DNA of 64,000 bases from JANRLF01 sp033762815 (GTDB lineage: Bacteria; Bacteroidota; Bacteroidia; Chitinophagales; CAIOSU01), in NCBI GenBank assembly GCA_033762815.1, contig JANRLF010000008.1:434001-498000 (forward strand). The letters run 5' to 3'. Position numbers and translations under genes: made by a program. The notes beneath the pieces are model-generated. The model saw only the letters and a program-made list of their open reading frames with translations, had not been told where the DNA came from and made no database searches. Below are positions 1 through 10,046 of this stretch, in pieces. Within the stretch, counting starts at the first letter, position 1. Each line of letters begins with the position of its first letter.

Positions 1-1
1 C

Positions 2-2443
2 TACCCACTACTCGCTTGGTCGCCTGATAAGAAAACGCTAGCAGTGATTTATAATCGCCGCGATAAGCTTAAATTGTTGTTGTATGATGTGGAAGCCACT
101 AAAAAAACAAAGGCCAATATCACCAAGTTCCAGCAAATTCACGATTTCCGCTTTACTAACGACCCCAACTTACTGGTTATGTCGGCGGTCAACATGGGCC
201 AATCGGATATATACAGCTATCAGTTATCCAGTACTACGGTCGATCAATTGACGAATGATTATTATGATGACTTGGACGTAGAGTATATCAACGTTAAAGG
301 CAGAAGCGGTATTATTTTTTCGAGCAATCGGCCCGATATCAGCCTAAAGCCTCTGCGCCTGGATACTACTTTGCTAACACACGATTTTGATATCTATTTT
401 CTTAATACCAAGAACCGCACGGAGCTGACCCAAGTAACCAATACACCTCTTACCAACGAGCGCAGCCCTTTGCAGTATGATAGCAACAATGTAGCTTGGT
501 TAACTGATGCTACTGGCATCAGCAATTATGTGGGTGGCCCGTTCAAGAGGGTAAGTACTGGTTTTGATACGGTGGTTTTCTTTGTTGATTCAGTGGTCAC
601 CAATCCCAAATGGGATTTAGAGGCATTGCGCAACACGCCCAATAATGGTATTGACTCCATTAATGTAGTGGAGAAATTCAAAGACATAGTAACCGCCAAA
701 CCGCTTTCAGATTTTGCGGCTACGGTAATGGAAGTTGATATTAGCCATCAAAGCGGCAAAGCCTTGCATATTTTTAGGGAAGCAGGGAGAGAAGAGCTTT
801 ATCTATATCCATTGTCCAACCCCTCTAGTACCTCCCTAAACCCTAATAAGTCAGATTACCGGCTCTATGTTGAAAAACAGGCAGAAAAGGAAATTAAGAA
901 ACAAACCAAGCCCCAAGAACAATTGGGCCAAGAAATAGTGCTGGTGTTGGATGATGATACCTTGACACCTGTCCCAATCGATACCGTACCTCCTAAACCT
1001 TACTTCCAGAGCGATTTTAATGTAGCTCCCGAAATTAACGTCGCTCAATTTATAGGTAATATACATGGCGCAGGTGACACCTTGGGAGGAAGGGTCTCCA
1101 TTTTTCAAGTAACGAAGGTGCTGCCCTATCGCCCGAAGTTTTCTACCGATTACATTGTGACCCAAATTGACAATAGCCTAATAATGACCCGCTATGAAAA
1201 ATTCAGGCCAGGCGTACCGGTATTTGGCAACCCGCCTTTAGGGGCAATGATTAATTTAGGCATCAGCGATTTGATGGAAGATTACCGCATTTTTGGCGGA
1301 TTCAGGCTGCCTTTCGATTTACAGGGTTCGGAGTACTTTATCGCTTATGAGAACTTACGCCGTAGGCTCGATAAACGCTTCACCTACTATCGTCGGGTGC
1401 AGAAAGAATCTTTTTCTAACGATGATATTCTGCCTTTCGTAAATAACAGTGCTAATGGCTTGGCAGCCACCAATCCAAACATTGCCGTAAGAAATCCCAA
1501 CCTGCCTATTGAAGCCAAATTAAAGACCAACTATCTGGAAATGCGGCTTAAATATTCGCTGGACGTGTTGCGCAGCATAAGAGGCTATATGGCCTTCAGG
1601 AATGACAATTATGTGTACCAAGCCAATGAGGAATTTACTTTAGAATTGCCCAACTATTCCGAAAACTGGGTATTTGCCCGATTGGAATATATAATGGACA
1701 ATACCATTAAGGTCGCCACCAATATCAGCAATGGCGTTAAATTCAAGGTTTGGGGTGAAATGCATACCAAATTCACCTTTGAGAAAGATACCATTTTCAA
1801 CAACCTCAAACTTACTCTCCCTAATTTTGACGGTACTTTTTTAGGGGTGGTAGGTATGGATTTCCGTTACTACCAAAAAATTCACCGAGAGCTTACCTGG
1901 GCTAACCGCATTGCGGTAGGTTCATCATTTGGCACACGCAAACTTATCTACTACCTAGGTGGTGTTGATAGTTGGATAGCCCCAGGGTTCAACAATAACA
2001 TTGGCATTAATACCGATAACAATTATGCCTTCCAAACCATTGTGACCAATATGCGCGGCTTTGACCAAAACATACGCAATGGCAATAGCTATGCAGTGCT
2101 CAATTCGGAAATTCGCTGGCCTATTTTTACCCACCTCTTGAATACCAATATCCGCTCCCAGTTTATTCGTGACTTTATGCTCATCGGCTTCACCGATGTG
2201 GGCAGCGCATGGGAAGGCTTCAATCCATATAATAGTGACAATCCTTTGTTCACTGACCAAATCACTAATGGCTCTGTCACAGTCAACGTGAAATATTTCC
2301 GCAATCCAGTAGTGGTTGGCTATGGTTTTGGCCTACGCTCCACACTATTTGGCTACTATATGCGTTTTGATGTAGCATGGGGCAATGACAGTGGTGCAGT
2401 AACGGGGCCTAAGTTCTATTTTTCGCTTACCACTGATTTCTAG
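2..2443 (+). CDS. TolB-like propeller fused to an Omp85-like outer-membrane barrel (5' partial)
   Basis: The frame is open to the left edge of the window, so the true start and signal peptide are missing; a GTG at 44 is only an internal candidate. The first ~110 codons carry PD40/TolB-type propeller blades (for example WSPDKKTLAV and IIFSSNRPD). A linker rich in Asp and Pro follows, and then a long region of alternating strands. The last third has Omp85-family signs: an MRGF motif about 120 residues from the end, then GNSYAVLNSEIRWPI, GFTDVGSAW and GYGFGLRSTL. The chain ends in Phe, as outer-membrane barrels do. No POTRA domains are visible in the part present. It probably sits in the outer membrane with a periplasmic propeller. 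The family is recurrent in Bacteroidota, often mislabelled TolB, and its substrate is unknown. The architecture is fairly sure; the function is not. Confidence 0.75.
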   Translation, partial: YPLLAWSPDKKTLAVIYNRRDKLKLLLYDVEATKKTKANITKFQQIHDFRFTNDPNLLVMSAVNMGQSDIYSYQLSSTTVDQLTNDYYDDLDVEYINVKGRSGIIFSSNRPDISLKPLRLDTTLLTHDFDIYFLNTKNRTELTQVTNTPLTNERSPLQYDSNNVAWLTDATGISNYVGGPFKRVSTGFDTVVFFVDSVVTNPKWDLEALRNTPNNGIDSINVVEKFKDIVTAKPLSDFAATVMEVDISHQSGKALHIFREAGREELYLYPLSNPSSTSLNPNKSDYRLYVEKQAEKEIKKQTKPQEQLGQEIVLVLDDDTLTPVPIDTVPPKPYFQSDFNVAPEINVAQFIGNIHGAGDTLGGRVSIFQVTKVLPYRPKFSTDYIVTQIDNSLIMTRYEKFRPGVPVFGNPPLGAMINLGISDLMEDYRIFGGFRLPFDLQGSEYFIAYENLRRRLDKRFTYYRRVQKESFSNDDILPFVNNSANGLAATNPNIAVRNPNLPIEAKLKTNYLEMRLKYSLDVLRSIRGYMAFRNDNYVYQANEEFTLELPNYSENWVFARLEYIMDNTIKVATNISNGVKFKVWGEMHTKFTFEKDTIFNNLKLTLPNFDGTFLGVVGMDFRYYQKIHRELTWANRIAVGSSFGTRKLIYYLGGVDSWIAPGFNNNIGINTDNNYAFQTIVTNMRGFDQNIRNGNSYAVLNSEIRWPIFTHLLNTNIRSQFIRDFMLIGFTDVGSAWEGFNPYNSDNPLFTDQITNGSVTVNVKYFRNPVVVGYGFGLRSTLFGYYMRFDVAWGNDSGAVTGPKFYFSLTTDF

Positions 2444-2477
2444 CCTGTACTATCATCACCACAGTTAACACTGGCTT

Positions 2478-2521
2478 AAGGCAAAACATTACTTTCTGAA
2501 GTGGAATGCCTTATGCTATTT
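2478..2521 (+). terminator. possible terminator hairpin after the propeller-barrel gene
   Basis: An imperfect inverted repeat starts 35 bases past the stop codon. AAGG (2478-2481) pairs with CCTT (2509-2512), and CATTACTT pairs with AAGT..AATG around a TCTG loop with a small bulge. A weak T-rich tail follows. The stem is not GC-rich, so termination is only a possibility. The remaining bases to 2646 are AT-rich with no clear promoter box. Confidence 0.3.
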
Positions 2522-2646
2522 TACAATATGTGAACGCTTTTGGAAGCTATGAGGTTGGAATGTCATATTTTTTAGCATTTTTTAATCTTTACGTTCCTAA
2601 CATTTTGACCATATTTACGTAACCATTAAAGAGTAAGCTTATCGCA

Positions 2647-3942
2647 ATGAAATTCGGCCTGCGACCCATCTTCCCCATCATCGCCTTAGTATTTGTATCC
2701 TTATCGTGCGGTAAAGGGGTAGTTCAAACCGCCCAGCCCATATCGAATGCCGAGCAAGGGAGTAATGCTGCCCTAATTCTAAGAGACTATGAAAAAATAG
2801 GATTGGCGGAGGTATTGCTCGATAAACTGGATGGCCTACCCTTGGATGTAGAGCTGCCCAGCTTGGTGTACAACCATAGATTGAGTCGTATTGATAGCCT
2901 GATTGACAGCTCATTCAAATATAATGGCTTTAATGGTGCAGTGCTGGTAGCCGAAAAAGGACAGATATTGGTAAATAAAGCTGTCGGCTTTGCCAACTTT
3001 TCTACAGGCGAGCTTTTACAAAGCAATTCCATCTTTGAATTGGCATCGGTAAGCAAGCAGTTTACCGCTATGTCCATCATGTTGTTGAAACAACAAGGCA
3101 AATTGAGCTTTGATGATGATATGCTTACTTATTTGCCTGAATTACCTTATCAAGGAATCACCATCAGGCATTTATTGAACCATACTAGCGGGTTACCCAA
3201 CTATATGTGGCTGGTAGACAACCGTTGGAAAGAGAGTTATGCCCCTTATAACGAAGATGTAATAGCCCTTATGGCAAAATACAAACCACAGGTGTATTTT
3301 AAGCCCGGAGCTAAGTTTACTTACAGCAATACGGGTTACATGTTATTGGCAGCCATTGTGGAAAGGGTATCCGGTGAAGAGTTTATTGATTTTGTAGACC
3401 ACCACATTTTCCAGCCTTTGGGCATGACCAACAGCTATGTTTACAGTGCGGCAAAGGAATGTAACTATAAAGAATGCTTGAACGGTTATAGGATGTCGAA
3501 ACGCGGCCTATACCAAGTGCCGATTGATGATTTGGACGGAAGTGTGGGCGATAAGGGTGTGCACTCCACCGTGGAAGACCTTTTTAAATGGGACCAAGCC
3601 TTATACACTGACAGATTGGTAAGAAAGGACATACTTGAAGAAGCATTTACCAAGGGGAAAACCAATTTAGGAAAGGACGTTGATTATGGTTTTGGCTTTA
3701 GAATAGCAGAACGTAATGGCAGGAAGGTAATATACCACAATGGCCTATGGCATGGGTTCCGCACCGCCATTATCAGAGATGTGGAGAGGCAGGTTACCAT
3801 TATTGTACTGAACCATACCAACAGTTATGGCAAGCATGCCGTGGTGTATGGTATAGAAAGGATATTGAACGAGAACGACCCTACTTATATCACCCTGCCT
3901 GAGGGCGACATTACTGACCATACTACGGTTGGTGAAGAGTAA
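2647..3942 (+). CDS. serine hydrolase lipoprotein of the beta-lactamase class C / PBP4-like family
   Basis: Probable periplasm-facing serine hydrolase. The N-terminus is a lipoprotein signal with lipobox SLSC and Cys21 as the lipidated residue. The three family active-site motifs are present: SxxK as S134-V-S-K137, YxN as Y226-S-N228, and a KTG-like HNG at 364-366. LNHTSGLPNY around residue 178 is another hallmark of this family. About 100 residues precede the catalytic core, which is the usual length. Family members include beta-lactamases, D-aminopeptidases and esterases, and substrate cannot be told from motifs. The gene converges on the next with a single base between the stop codons, so it is probably not in an operon. 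Confidence 0.85.
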   Translation: MKFGLRPIFPIIALVFVSLSCGKGVVQTAQPISNAEQGSNAALILRDYEKIGLAEVLLDKLDGLPLDVELPSLVYNHRLSRIDSLIDSSFKYNGFNGAVLVAEKGQILVNKAVGFANFSTGELLQSNSIFELASVSKQFTAMSIMLLKQQGKLSFDDDMLTYLPELPYQGITIRHLLNHTSGLPNYMWLVDNRWKESYAPYNEDVIALMAKYKPQVYFKPGAKFTYSNTGYMLLAAIVERVSGEEFIDFVDHHIFQPLGMTNSYVYSAAKECNYKECLNGYRMSKRGLYQVPIDDLDGSVGDKGVHSTVEDLFKWDQALYTDRLVRKDILEEAFTKGKTNLGKDVDYGFGFRIAERNGRKVIYHNGLWHGFRTAIIRDVERQVTIIVLNHTNSYGKHAVVYGIERILNENDPTYITLPEGDITDHTTVGEE

Positions 3943-3943
3943 A

Positions 3944-6568
3944 TTAGCGGATACGATAGCAGATTAAATGCTTGCCCCCATCGCTGGTGAGCAAAATTTT
4001 ACTTTCGCTTTTTGGCAAAGCGGCTACGGTGTAATGAAGCGACCCTTCCAAAGGAAAACCTTCTGCTAAGGTGAAATCAGGAAGTATCAAATAAATTTTA
4101 TGGTGGGCTCCTGAAATCAATCCTATTGCCTTATCGCCATTGGGCATGGGTACCAAAAATGCAGGCCTGTCAATAGGGGAGGGAATCTTTAGTTCCCCAG
4201 TCATTTGGCCCTGAATATCATATGATTTTGCTGAAAAAGTATCGACAAATACATGGTGGCCGCCCGCAAGACCTTGCGCCAAAAAAACATAACTGCGAAA
4301 AGAAACGCTATCAATTTGTAAACTCGATTGATTGCCATACTTATCAATAGTAACCGTGCCTCCATCAGAGTGGCTATTGATGAGCTGGAATGAGGTGTCC
4401 ATTGCATTCAGATAGAATGGTCCTTTAAAGGGTTTATCAAAACGGATAGGATCTAACTGACGTTTGCCATTTCGGTCGAAATATAGTAGGGTGCCGCCAT
4501 TGTTTTGCGCAATCAGGTAATCAGTAGTATCCACATGCACATGCTGTAGCGTATAAGGTACATTCCCTACTTTGGCTTGAGGGCTCCATCCTGGCAATGG
4601 CTTTCCTAGCTTATCATAACCATAGATGGAAAAATTGGAACAGGCTATAAAAATTTGGTATTCCTTATTGCCGCTAAAATCCGTTACTAGCAAACCATTA
4701 GTGGCGGGTGAGGGAAGCTTGATTGGGTAGCTTTCTACAAAATCGCCCTTACTATTCACGGCAATCAGTTCCTTTACGGTATTGAATATAAATTGCTTCC
4801 CCCCGTCATTATACAAGTCCACCTTATAAATTTGACTCTTCAAAGGCGCATCAAGGGCTTTTTTCCAAATAATGCGACCAGCTTTGTTTAACAAATACAA
4901 TTGGTACTTAACATCTTGTACCAAAATATCCGCTTCACCGTTGATAGAATCGATAAAAACAAAAGGCTGATGGAGCAGGGTGGTGTCCAAGCCGGTTTTC
5001 CATATTTCATTGGCTATTTCAGCTGATTCTTCTTGAAAGTTGATAAATCCGGTACTGAAGTAATTGCCTTCTTCCCATACAAACTGAAATGCCATGGGCG
5101 TAAACTTCTTATAAGATTTATCTCCCAAGGATATCATATCTAAAATGCCACCAGCCATGCGCGAATTGATAATTTCAGTAGCACGGCTAGGGTCAATATA
5201 CACAAGGAAATTGTACTTGCTGGAGAGATTTTTCCTGAACTGCTGAAAAGCTTGGGTCTTTTCCAACGTCTGCCCATTCAAGTATCGGTTGATAATGGTC
5301 TGCAAGGTCTGTTCATTGTTGGTAAAAATGGCGCACCCTTTTACTACCGCAAAGTAAGGGTCATTAATCTCCAACAGCGCATCGTCGAAATAATGGGTGA
5401 TGGTTTTCCCTACCCTCAGCCTGCCAATTTTGTAGCCACTATATTCCTTAAGTTCGGCACTATCACCAGCTAATCTAGATAGCTCTGTCAAACTCTGCAA
5501 GGCTATTTCATCATTGTTACTTGAAGCCACTATAAAGTATTGCTGGGCGATATCTTGATCAAAAGGTTCGGCAATGCCGAAGACTACATCGTTGCTGGCC
5601 CAGTTGCGCAGATAACTGAACTCCATAGGTTCATCTTCCGCTTGTTTTGTGGTAAGCTGTTTATGAAAAAAAATGGCTGTATTGTTAGGAAGTACCTGTG
5701 TGGCAGTCATTGGTTGGTCAGGTACCCTGTTAAATTGCCCCAAATACGTTTGCGTATTGCCCCCTGTGGCCGTATAACCATTCAGAATAAAGGCGTTTCC
5801 CTTAATGGTGAAATCTAGTGCTGTCCAAGCCGCAAACTTTTCCACGAAGGGGAAAAAAGTATCTATCTCCTGATTGGCCAGTACGGATTGCAACAACCCT
5901 AGCCTTGAATACCTTACAAACAAGGTAGCACTAGCATTGGCTCCTGCCACCCTCTGAATATCATCAAATCCAGCTTCTTTTGCTATGCTAGGTCGCTCCT
6001 TCACTTGCTCAATACCAGCTTCCACCAGAAAAGGGGTCATGCTGCACATCAATACTCCTTTCGCAAAAGCACAAGTCAACACTATCTCTTTACCCGGAAT
6101 ACTTAGCTCATAAATGATTTCCCCTTTGAACCGTCTTTCCTTTACGCTGGCTTTCTTTTCATCGGAAATATCCCGCAAAGCGATTTTGACGTCACGTGAA
6201 ATAGTATTCTCCACCTGTGCCAGATATAGATAATCATACCGGCCTTGCTCAGTGAATAACAGTGCCGCTAAAAGCGTATTGCTGCCCATTACAAAACGGG
6301 TATCAGCAAACACACTATCAATAAATTGTACTTGGCTTTGCAAGCGATTGACAAAACCCGTTTGTCTAAGTTCTTCCTTGAAGGCCCCACTATTTAGCAA
6401 TGTACTCGTACTTCCGAAATCCTTAAACTCAAAAAACAAGGCCGTAGAAGCAGGCAGGGCATCATAGGCGGGCTTGGAGTTGGCCTTGGTTACTGCCATA
6501 CGGTAGTAACTCAATCCAGCGATTATCAAAATAATGGCCAAAATACCTGCTAATAGTGCTCCCCTCAA
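3944..6568 (-). CDS. large single-anchor protein of unknown function (DUF3352-like front, propeller-like back)
   Basis: I do not recognise a characterised family. A hydrophobic helix at residues 3-22 with no cleavage site anchors it to a membrane. The following ~500 residues (beginning PASTALFFEFKDF) resemble DUF3352-type proteins with repeated alpha/beta stretches. The last ~350 residues read like a quinoprotein or WD-type propeller, with recurring units such as DLYNDGGKQFIFNTV and DFSGNKEYQIFIA. The only start that keeps the membrane helix is a TTG at 6568; the first ATG lies beyond the helix. It is divergent from the DUF423 gene and shares an 84-base promoter region with it. A periplasmic or surface binding role is a guess. 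Confidence 0.6.
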   Translation of the reverse strand: MRGALLAGILAIILIIAGLSYYRMAVTKANSKPAYDALPASTALFFEFKDFGSTSTLLNSGAFKEELRQTGFVNRLQSQVQFIDSVFADTRFVMGSNTLLAALLFTEQGRYDYLYLAQVENTISRDVKIALRDISDEKKASVKERRFKGEIIYELSIPGKEIVLTCAFAKGVLMCSMTPFLVEAGIEQVKERPSIAKEAGFDDIQRVAGANASATLFVRYSRLGLLQSVLANQEIDTFFPFVEKFAAWTALDFTIKGNAFILNGYTATGGNTQTYLGQFNRVPDQPMTATQVLPNNTAIFFHKQLTTKQAEDEPMEFSYLRNWASNDVVFGIAEPFDQDIAQQYFIVASSNNDEIALQSLTELSRLAGDSAELKEYSGYKIGRLRVGKTITHYFDDALLEINDPYFAVVKGCAIFTNNEQTLQTIINRYLNGQTLEKTQAFQQFRKNLSSKYNFLVYIDPSRATEIINSRMAGGILDMISLGDKSYKKFTPMAFQFVWEEGNYFSTGFINFQEESAEIANEIWKTGLDTTLLHQPFVFIDSINGEADILVQDVKYQLYLLNKAGRIIWKKALDAPLKSQIYKVDLYNDGGKQFIFNTVKELIAVNSKGDFVESYPIKLPSPATNGLLVTDFSGNKEYQIFIACSNFSIYGYDKLGKPLPGWSPQAKVGNVPYTLQHVHVDTTDYLIAQNNGGTLLYFDRNGKRQLDPIRFDKPFKGPFYLNAMDTSFQLINSHSDGGTVTIDKYGNQSSLQIDSVSFRSYVFLAQGLAGGHHVFVDTFSAKSYDIQGQMTGELKIPSPIDRPAFLVPMPNGDKAIGLISGAHHKIYLILPDFTLAEGFPLEGSLHYTVAALPKSESKILLTSDGGKHLICYRIR

Positions 6569-6581
6569 TGCGCGGTTGGTT

Positions 6582-6597
6582 TATCTTTGCAAAGCTA
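6582..6597. promoter_or_regulatory. back-to-back -7-like boxes between divergent genes
   Basis: TATCTTTG (plus strand, 6582-6589) abuts TAGCTTTG (minus strand, 6597-6590). Each fits the Bacteroidota -7 consensus TAnnTTTG and faces its own gene. The centre CTTTGCAAAG is a perfect 10-base palindrome. I see no TTG at the expected -33 distance on either side, so promoter function is uncertain. Confidence 0.35.
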
Positions 6598-6652
6598 GCC
6601 CAAGCTAGCCAAGTATATTTTACACTGTACAAATTAATATCCACTATCATCC

Positions 6653-7036
6653 GTGCATAAGCCCTTATTTGTCATCGGTACTATACTAGGTTTTTTGGCA
6701 GTAGCCCTGGGGGCATTCGGAGCCCATGGCTTAAAGCCCCATTTTATTGAGGAAGGGCATGCCTGGTGGGAAACGGCCAACCGCTACCATTTCTACCATA
6801 CTTTTGCCATACTATTGGCGGGCCTAGTTGCGCAGCAGTACAAGCTGCCCGTTACGGCAGGATACCTTTTTTTGGCTGGCGTTCTCCTCTTTAGCGGCTC
6901 ATTGTATCTAATGAGCTTGAGCCACCTATTGGGCATTAGCCGAAGTATCTTAGGCCCCATTACACCCTTGGGCGGGCTTTGTTTTTTGGCGGGCTGGGCC
7001 TGCCTCCTTTGGTGGGTGGTGAAAACTAAATTCTGA
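6653..7036 (+). CDS. DUF423 family inner-membrane protein (YgdD-like)
   Basis: A small membrane protein of 127 residues, the usual size for DUF423. Family signatures are the first helix with ALGAFGAHGL (residues 17-26) and the following RYHFYHTFA segment. Four hydrophobic helices can be counted, with GxxxG-like small residues in the last two. The biochemical role of the family is not established. The start is a GTG at 6653, because an in-frame stop lies at 6635 and no ATG lies between. It stands alone between a divergent neighbour and the convergent polA gene. Confidence 0.85.
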   Translation: MHKPLFVIGTILGFLAVALGAFGAHGLKPHFIEEGHAWWETANRYHFYHTFAILLAGLVAQQYKLPVTAGYLFLAGVLLFSGSLYLMSLSHLLGISRSILGPITPLGGLCFLAGWACLLWWVVKTKF

Positions 7037-7173
7037 ATATTCTCCCCAACCGATAGTAGTGTTTAAGAATCACTTACACTACCAATGCACCCGTATTAGC
7101 CTATTATCGGAAGCCTTGCAATCAATTTGTAAATAGAACTGCTACTTCTATTATTTGAACATCTTTTTAAGCA

Positions 7174-7205
7174 CAATACATCAGCAAATCAACCCATTAG
7201 CACAT
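7174..7205 (-). repeat. degenerate 8-base tandem repeat just downstream of polA
   Basis: Read on the minus strand, a few bases after the polA stop come units of the form TGTGCTAA, TGGGTTGA, TTTGCTGA and TGTATTGT. This is a worn copy of the TGTGCTRR tandem that is clearer after typA (44114-44145) and after the mfd 3' copy (16374-16405). No terminator hairpin is seen in the 172-base gap. Confidence 0.45.
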
Positions 7206-7208
7206 CCA

Positions 7209-10046
7209 CTAGTGTGCTTCCAGCCAGTTGTTGCCTGTGCCGGTTTCCACCAATATGGGTACATCCACGGGCAGGGCGTTCTTCATGAGCTCTTCCACTA
7301 AGGGCTTTACCGCCTCCACCTCCGTATGGTGCACATCGAAGACCAATTCGTCATGTACCTGCAAGGTGAGTTTTGATTTGAATCCCTTGGCCTTGAAAGC
7401 CTGGTGAATGTTTACCATGGCAATCTTGATCATATCGGCAGCCGTACCCTGAATGGGCGCGTTGATGGCGTTACGCTCCGCCGAGCCACGCACGGCCATG
7501 TTTCCGCTACGGATATCGGGCAAGTAACGCCTGCGGCCCATCAGTGTTTGTGCAAAGCCCTTTAGCTTGGCTTCAGCCACCGCTTGCTGCATGTAAGCTT
7601 TAATGCCGCTGTATTCCTTAAAATAGTTTTCTATCAAATCAGCAGCTTCCCTGCGCGGAATGCCAAGGTTTTGGGATAATCCAAAGGCAGACGAACCGTA
7701 GATAATGCCAAAGTTTACGGCTTTGGCATTGCGCCGCATTTCACCCGTTACTTGGTCAAGTGGTACCCCATATACTTTCGCTGCTGTAGCCGTATGGATA
7801 TCCAGCCCTTGCTGGAAGGCATCCTTCATGGCCTTGTCGCCACTAATGGCGGCTACTAAGCGCAGCTCTATTTGGCTATAGTCGGCGGAGAGGATAACAT
7901 GCTCTTCGTCGCGCGGTACAAAGGCTTTTCGGATGCGCCTACCCTTTTCCGTACGAATGGGGATATTCTGCAAATTGGGGTTTTGCGAGCTCAACCTACC
8001 AGTGGCGGCTACGGCTTGGTTAAAGGAGCTATGGATACGCCCCGTGCGCTGGTTGATCAACTGCGGCAAAGCATCTACGTAGGTCGATTTCAGCTTTACC
8101 AGTTCCCGATAGTCCAGCAACTTTTGCGCTATCTCGTGCTCATTGCACAATTTGGATAGCACTTCCTCATTGGTAGAATATTGGCCCGTTTTTGTCTTCT
8201 TACCTACATAGGGTATTTTCATCAATGAAAACAGCACGTCGCCCAACTGCTTCGGCGATTCGATATTGAAATTGGTACCCGCACAGGTGAAAATCTCGTC
8301 CTTCAAGCGGGCGATATCGGTAGCCAACTCCTGCGAATAGTTGCTAAGGAAATCTTTATCCACCCTTACGCCTTCGCATTCCATATCGGCCAATACGTAC
8401 ACCAAAGGGTTTTCTATTTCATAGAACAGCTTTTCAAAGCCATTTTCTTTTATTAAGGGCGCAAACTTTTCTTTTAGTTGCAGGGTAACATCCGCATCCT
8501 CGGCCGCATATTCTTTAATGGCTTCCAGCTCTACATCGCGCATCGTGCCTTGCTCTTTGCCTTTTTTGCCGATTAAGGTTTCTATGGATACCGGCGTGTA
8601 GCCTAGGTAGTTTTCTGCTAGGGCATCCATGTTGTGCCTCGATTCTGGGTCGATAAGGTAGTGAGCCAGCATGGTATCGAACAGGGGACCCTTTACTCCT
8701 ATTTTATGCCAGTACAAGGCCATAATATCATACTTTACGTTCTGCCCTATTTTGAGAATCGATTCATTTTCAAACAGTGACCTAAACTCTTCCAGAATAG
8801 CGGTTGCTTCCTCCTTTTCGCAGGGTACGGGCACATAATATCCTTCTCCGGCTTTTACGGAAAAAGCTAGGCCTACCAATTCGCAATCATGGGCATTAAT
8901 GGAAGTGGTTTCCGAATCGAAACAAAAGCTGCTTTGCTTGGAAAGCAATGCTATCAATGCTTTTCGCTTTTCGGGTGTATCCACCAATTCATAGTGGTGG
9001 GGTGTATTCTGGATATTCTTACCAGCTTCCAAAGGCCTAATCACCTCGGTTACGGTGGTCACGGTAGTGGTTTCCCGTTCTACTGGTTGGCTAAAAAGGT
9101 CAATGGTTTCTTTCTTTACCTCCGTGCTGATATTTACGCTGAAGGTTTCGCCCAACACCCGCTTGCCTATCGTTCTAAACTCCAATTCCGAAAACAAGGC
9201 TGCCAAAGCATCCCTGTCCGGTTCTGATATTACCAGTTCTTCTTCATTGACCTCCACGGGTGCATCGCATAATATGGTGGCCAATTTCTTGGAGATAAAG
9301 GCCATTTCCTTGCCTTCCGCTATTTTATCCTTTAGCTTGCCTTGAATTTGGTCAAGGTTTTCATACATGTTTTCCATGCTGCCAAACTGAGCCAATAGCT
9401 TGGATGCGGTTTTCTCCCCTACCCCCGCTATTCCGGGAATATTGTCCACCGCATCGCCCATCATGCCCAGTATGTCTATCACCTGCTCTACCCGGGCTAT
9501 TTCCCATTTTTTCAATACTGCCGCTCTGTCCATTATCTCAAAGCCGCCCCCCTTATAGGCAGGTTTCATAATAAAAATGTTATCGGTTACCGCTTGCCCG
9601 AAATCCTTATCAGGGGTAACCATATATACCTGGTAGCCGTCTTTTTCCGCTTGTTTGGCCACGGTGCAAATCACGTCATCGGCTTCATAGCCCGGCACTT
9701 CCAAAATAGGGATACGGAAAGCCTTGATAAGGTCTTTAATAATGGGAATGGAAGAGCGGATATCTTCGGGCATTTCCTGCCGGTTGGCTTTATAGAAATC
9801 ATGCTCTACGGCACGGTCGGTAATGCCCGGGGCATCGAACACCACGGCAATATGGGTAGGCTTTTCCTTGGTCAATAAATCGAGTAAGGTATTGGTAAAA
9901 CCATACACGGTGGAGGTATTGAAACCTTTGCTGTTGTGGAAACCGGTAGTACCCTTGGCATTGCTGTTCAGGGCAAAATAGGCCCTATAAATCAGCGCAT
10001 AGGCATCCAGTAAAAATAGTTTTTTGTCGATAGGTACTTCTTTCAT
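7209..10046 (-). CDS. polA: DNA polymerase I
   Basis: Repair and lagging-strand polymerase with all three classical domains. A 5' nuclease domain covers residues 1-300 (LFLLDAYALIYRAYF at the front, helix-hairpin-helix IPGIAGVGEKTASKLL). The 3'-5' exonuclease keeps its metal ligands in FDSETTS, GQNVKYD and YAAEDADVTLQL, so it should proofread. The polymerase domain has motif A DYSQIELR, motif B RRNAKAVNFGIIYG and motif C QVHDELVFDV. About 945 residues is normal for Bacteroidota. The start is set at 10046 because it forms an ATGA overlap with the upstream AhpD-like gene and is followed at once by the conserved N-terminus; an upstream in-frame start at 10070 would add eight unlikely residues. 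Confidence 0.97.
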   Translation of the reverse strand: MKEVPIDKKLFLLDAYALIYRAYFALNSNAKGTTGFHNSKGFNTSTVYGFTNTLLDLLTKEKPTHIAVVFDAPGITDRAVEHDFYKANRQEMPEDIRSSIPIIKDLIKAFRIPILEVPGYEADDVICTVAKQAEKDGYQVYMVTPDKDFGQAVTDNIFIMKPAYKGGGFEIMDRAAVLKKWEIARVEQVIDILGMMGDAVDNIPGIAGVGEKTASKLLAQFGSMENMYENLDQIQGKLKDKIAEGKEMAFISKKLATILCDAPVEVNEEELVISEPDRDALAALFSELEFRTIGKRVLGETFSVNISTEVKKETIDLFSQPVERETTTVTTVTEVIRPLEAGKNIQNTPHHYELVDTPEKRKALIALLSKQSSFCFDSETTSINAHDCELVGLAFSVKAGEGYYVPVPCEKEEATAILEEFRSLFENESILKIGQNVKYDIMALYWHKIGVKGPLFDTMLAHYLIDPESRHNMDALAENYLGYTPVSIETLIGKKGKEQGTMRDVELEAIKEYAAEDADVTLQLKEKFAPLIKENGFEKLFYEIENPLVYVLADMECEGVRVDKDFLSNYSQELATDIARLKDEIFTCAGTNFNIESPKQLGDVLFSLMKIPYVGKKTKTGQYSTNEEVLSKLCNEHEIAQKLLDYRELVKLKSTYVDALPQLINQRTGRIHSSFNQAVAATGRLSSQNPNLQNIPIRTEKGRRIRKAFVPRDEEHVILSADYSQIELRLVAAISGDKAMKDAFQQGLDIHTATAAKVYGVPLDQVTGEMRRNAKAVNFGIIYGSSAFGLSQNLGIPRREAADLIENYFKEYSGIKAYMQQAVAEAKLKGFAQTLMGRRRYLPDIRSGNMAVRGSAERNAINAPIQGTAADMIKIAMVNIHQAFKAKGFKSKLTLQVHDELVFDVHHTEVEAVKPLVEELMKNALPVDVPILVETGTGNNWLEAH

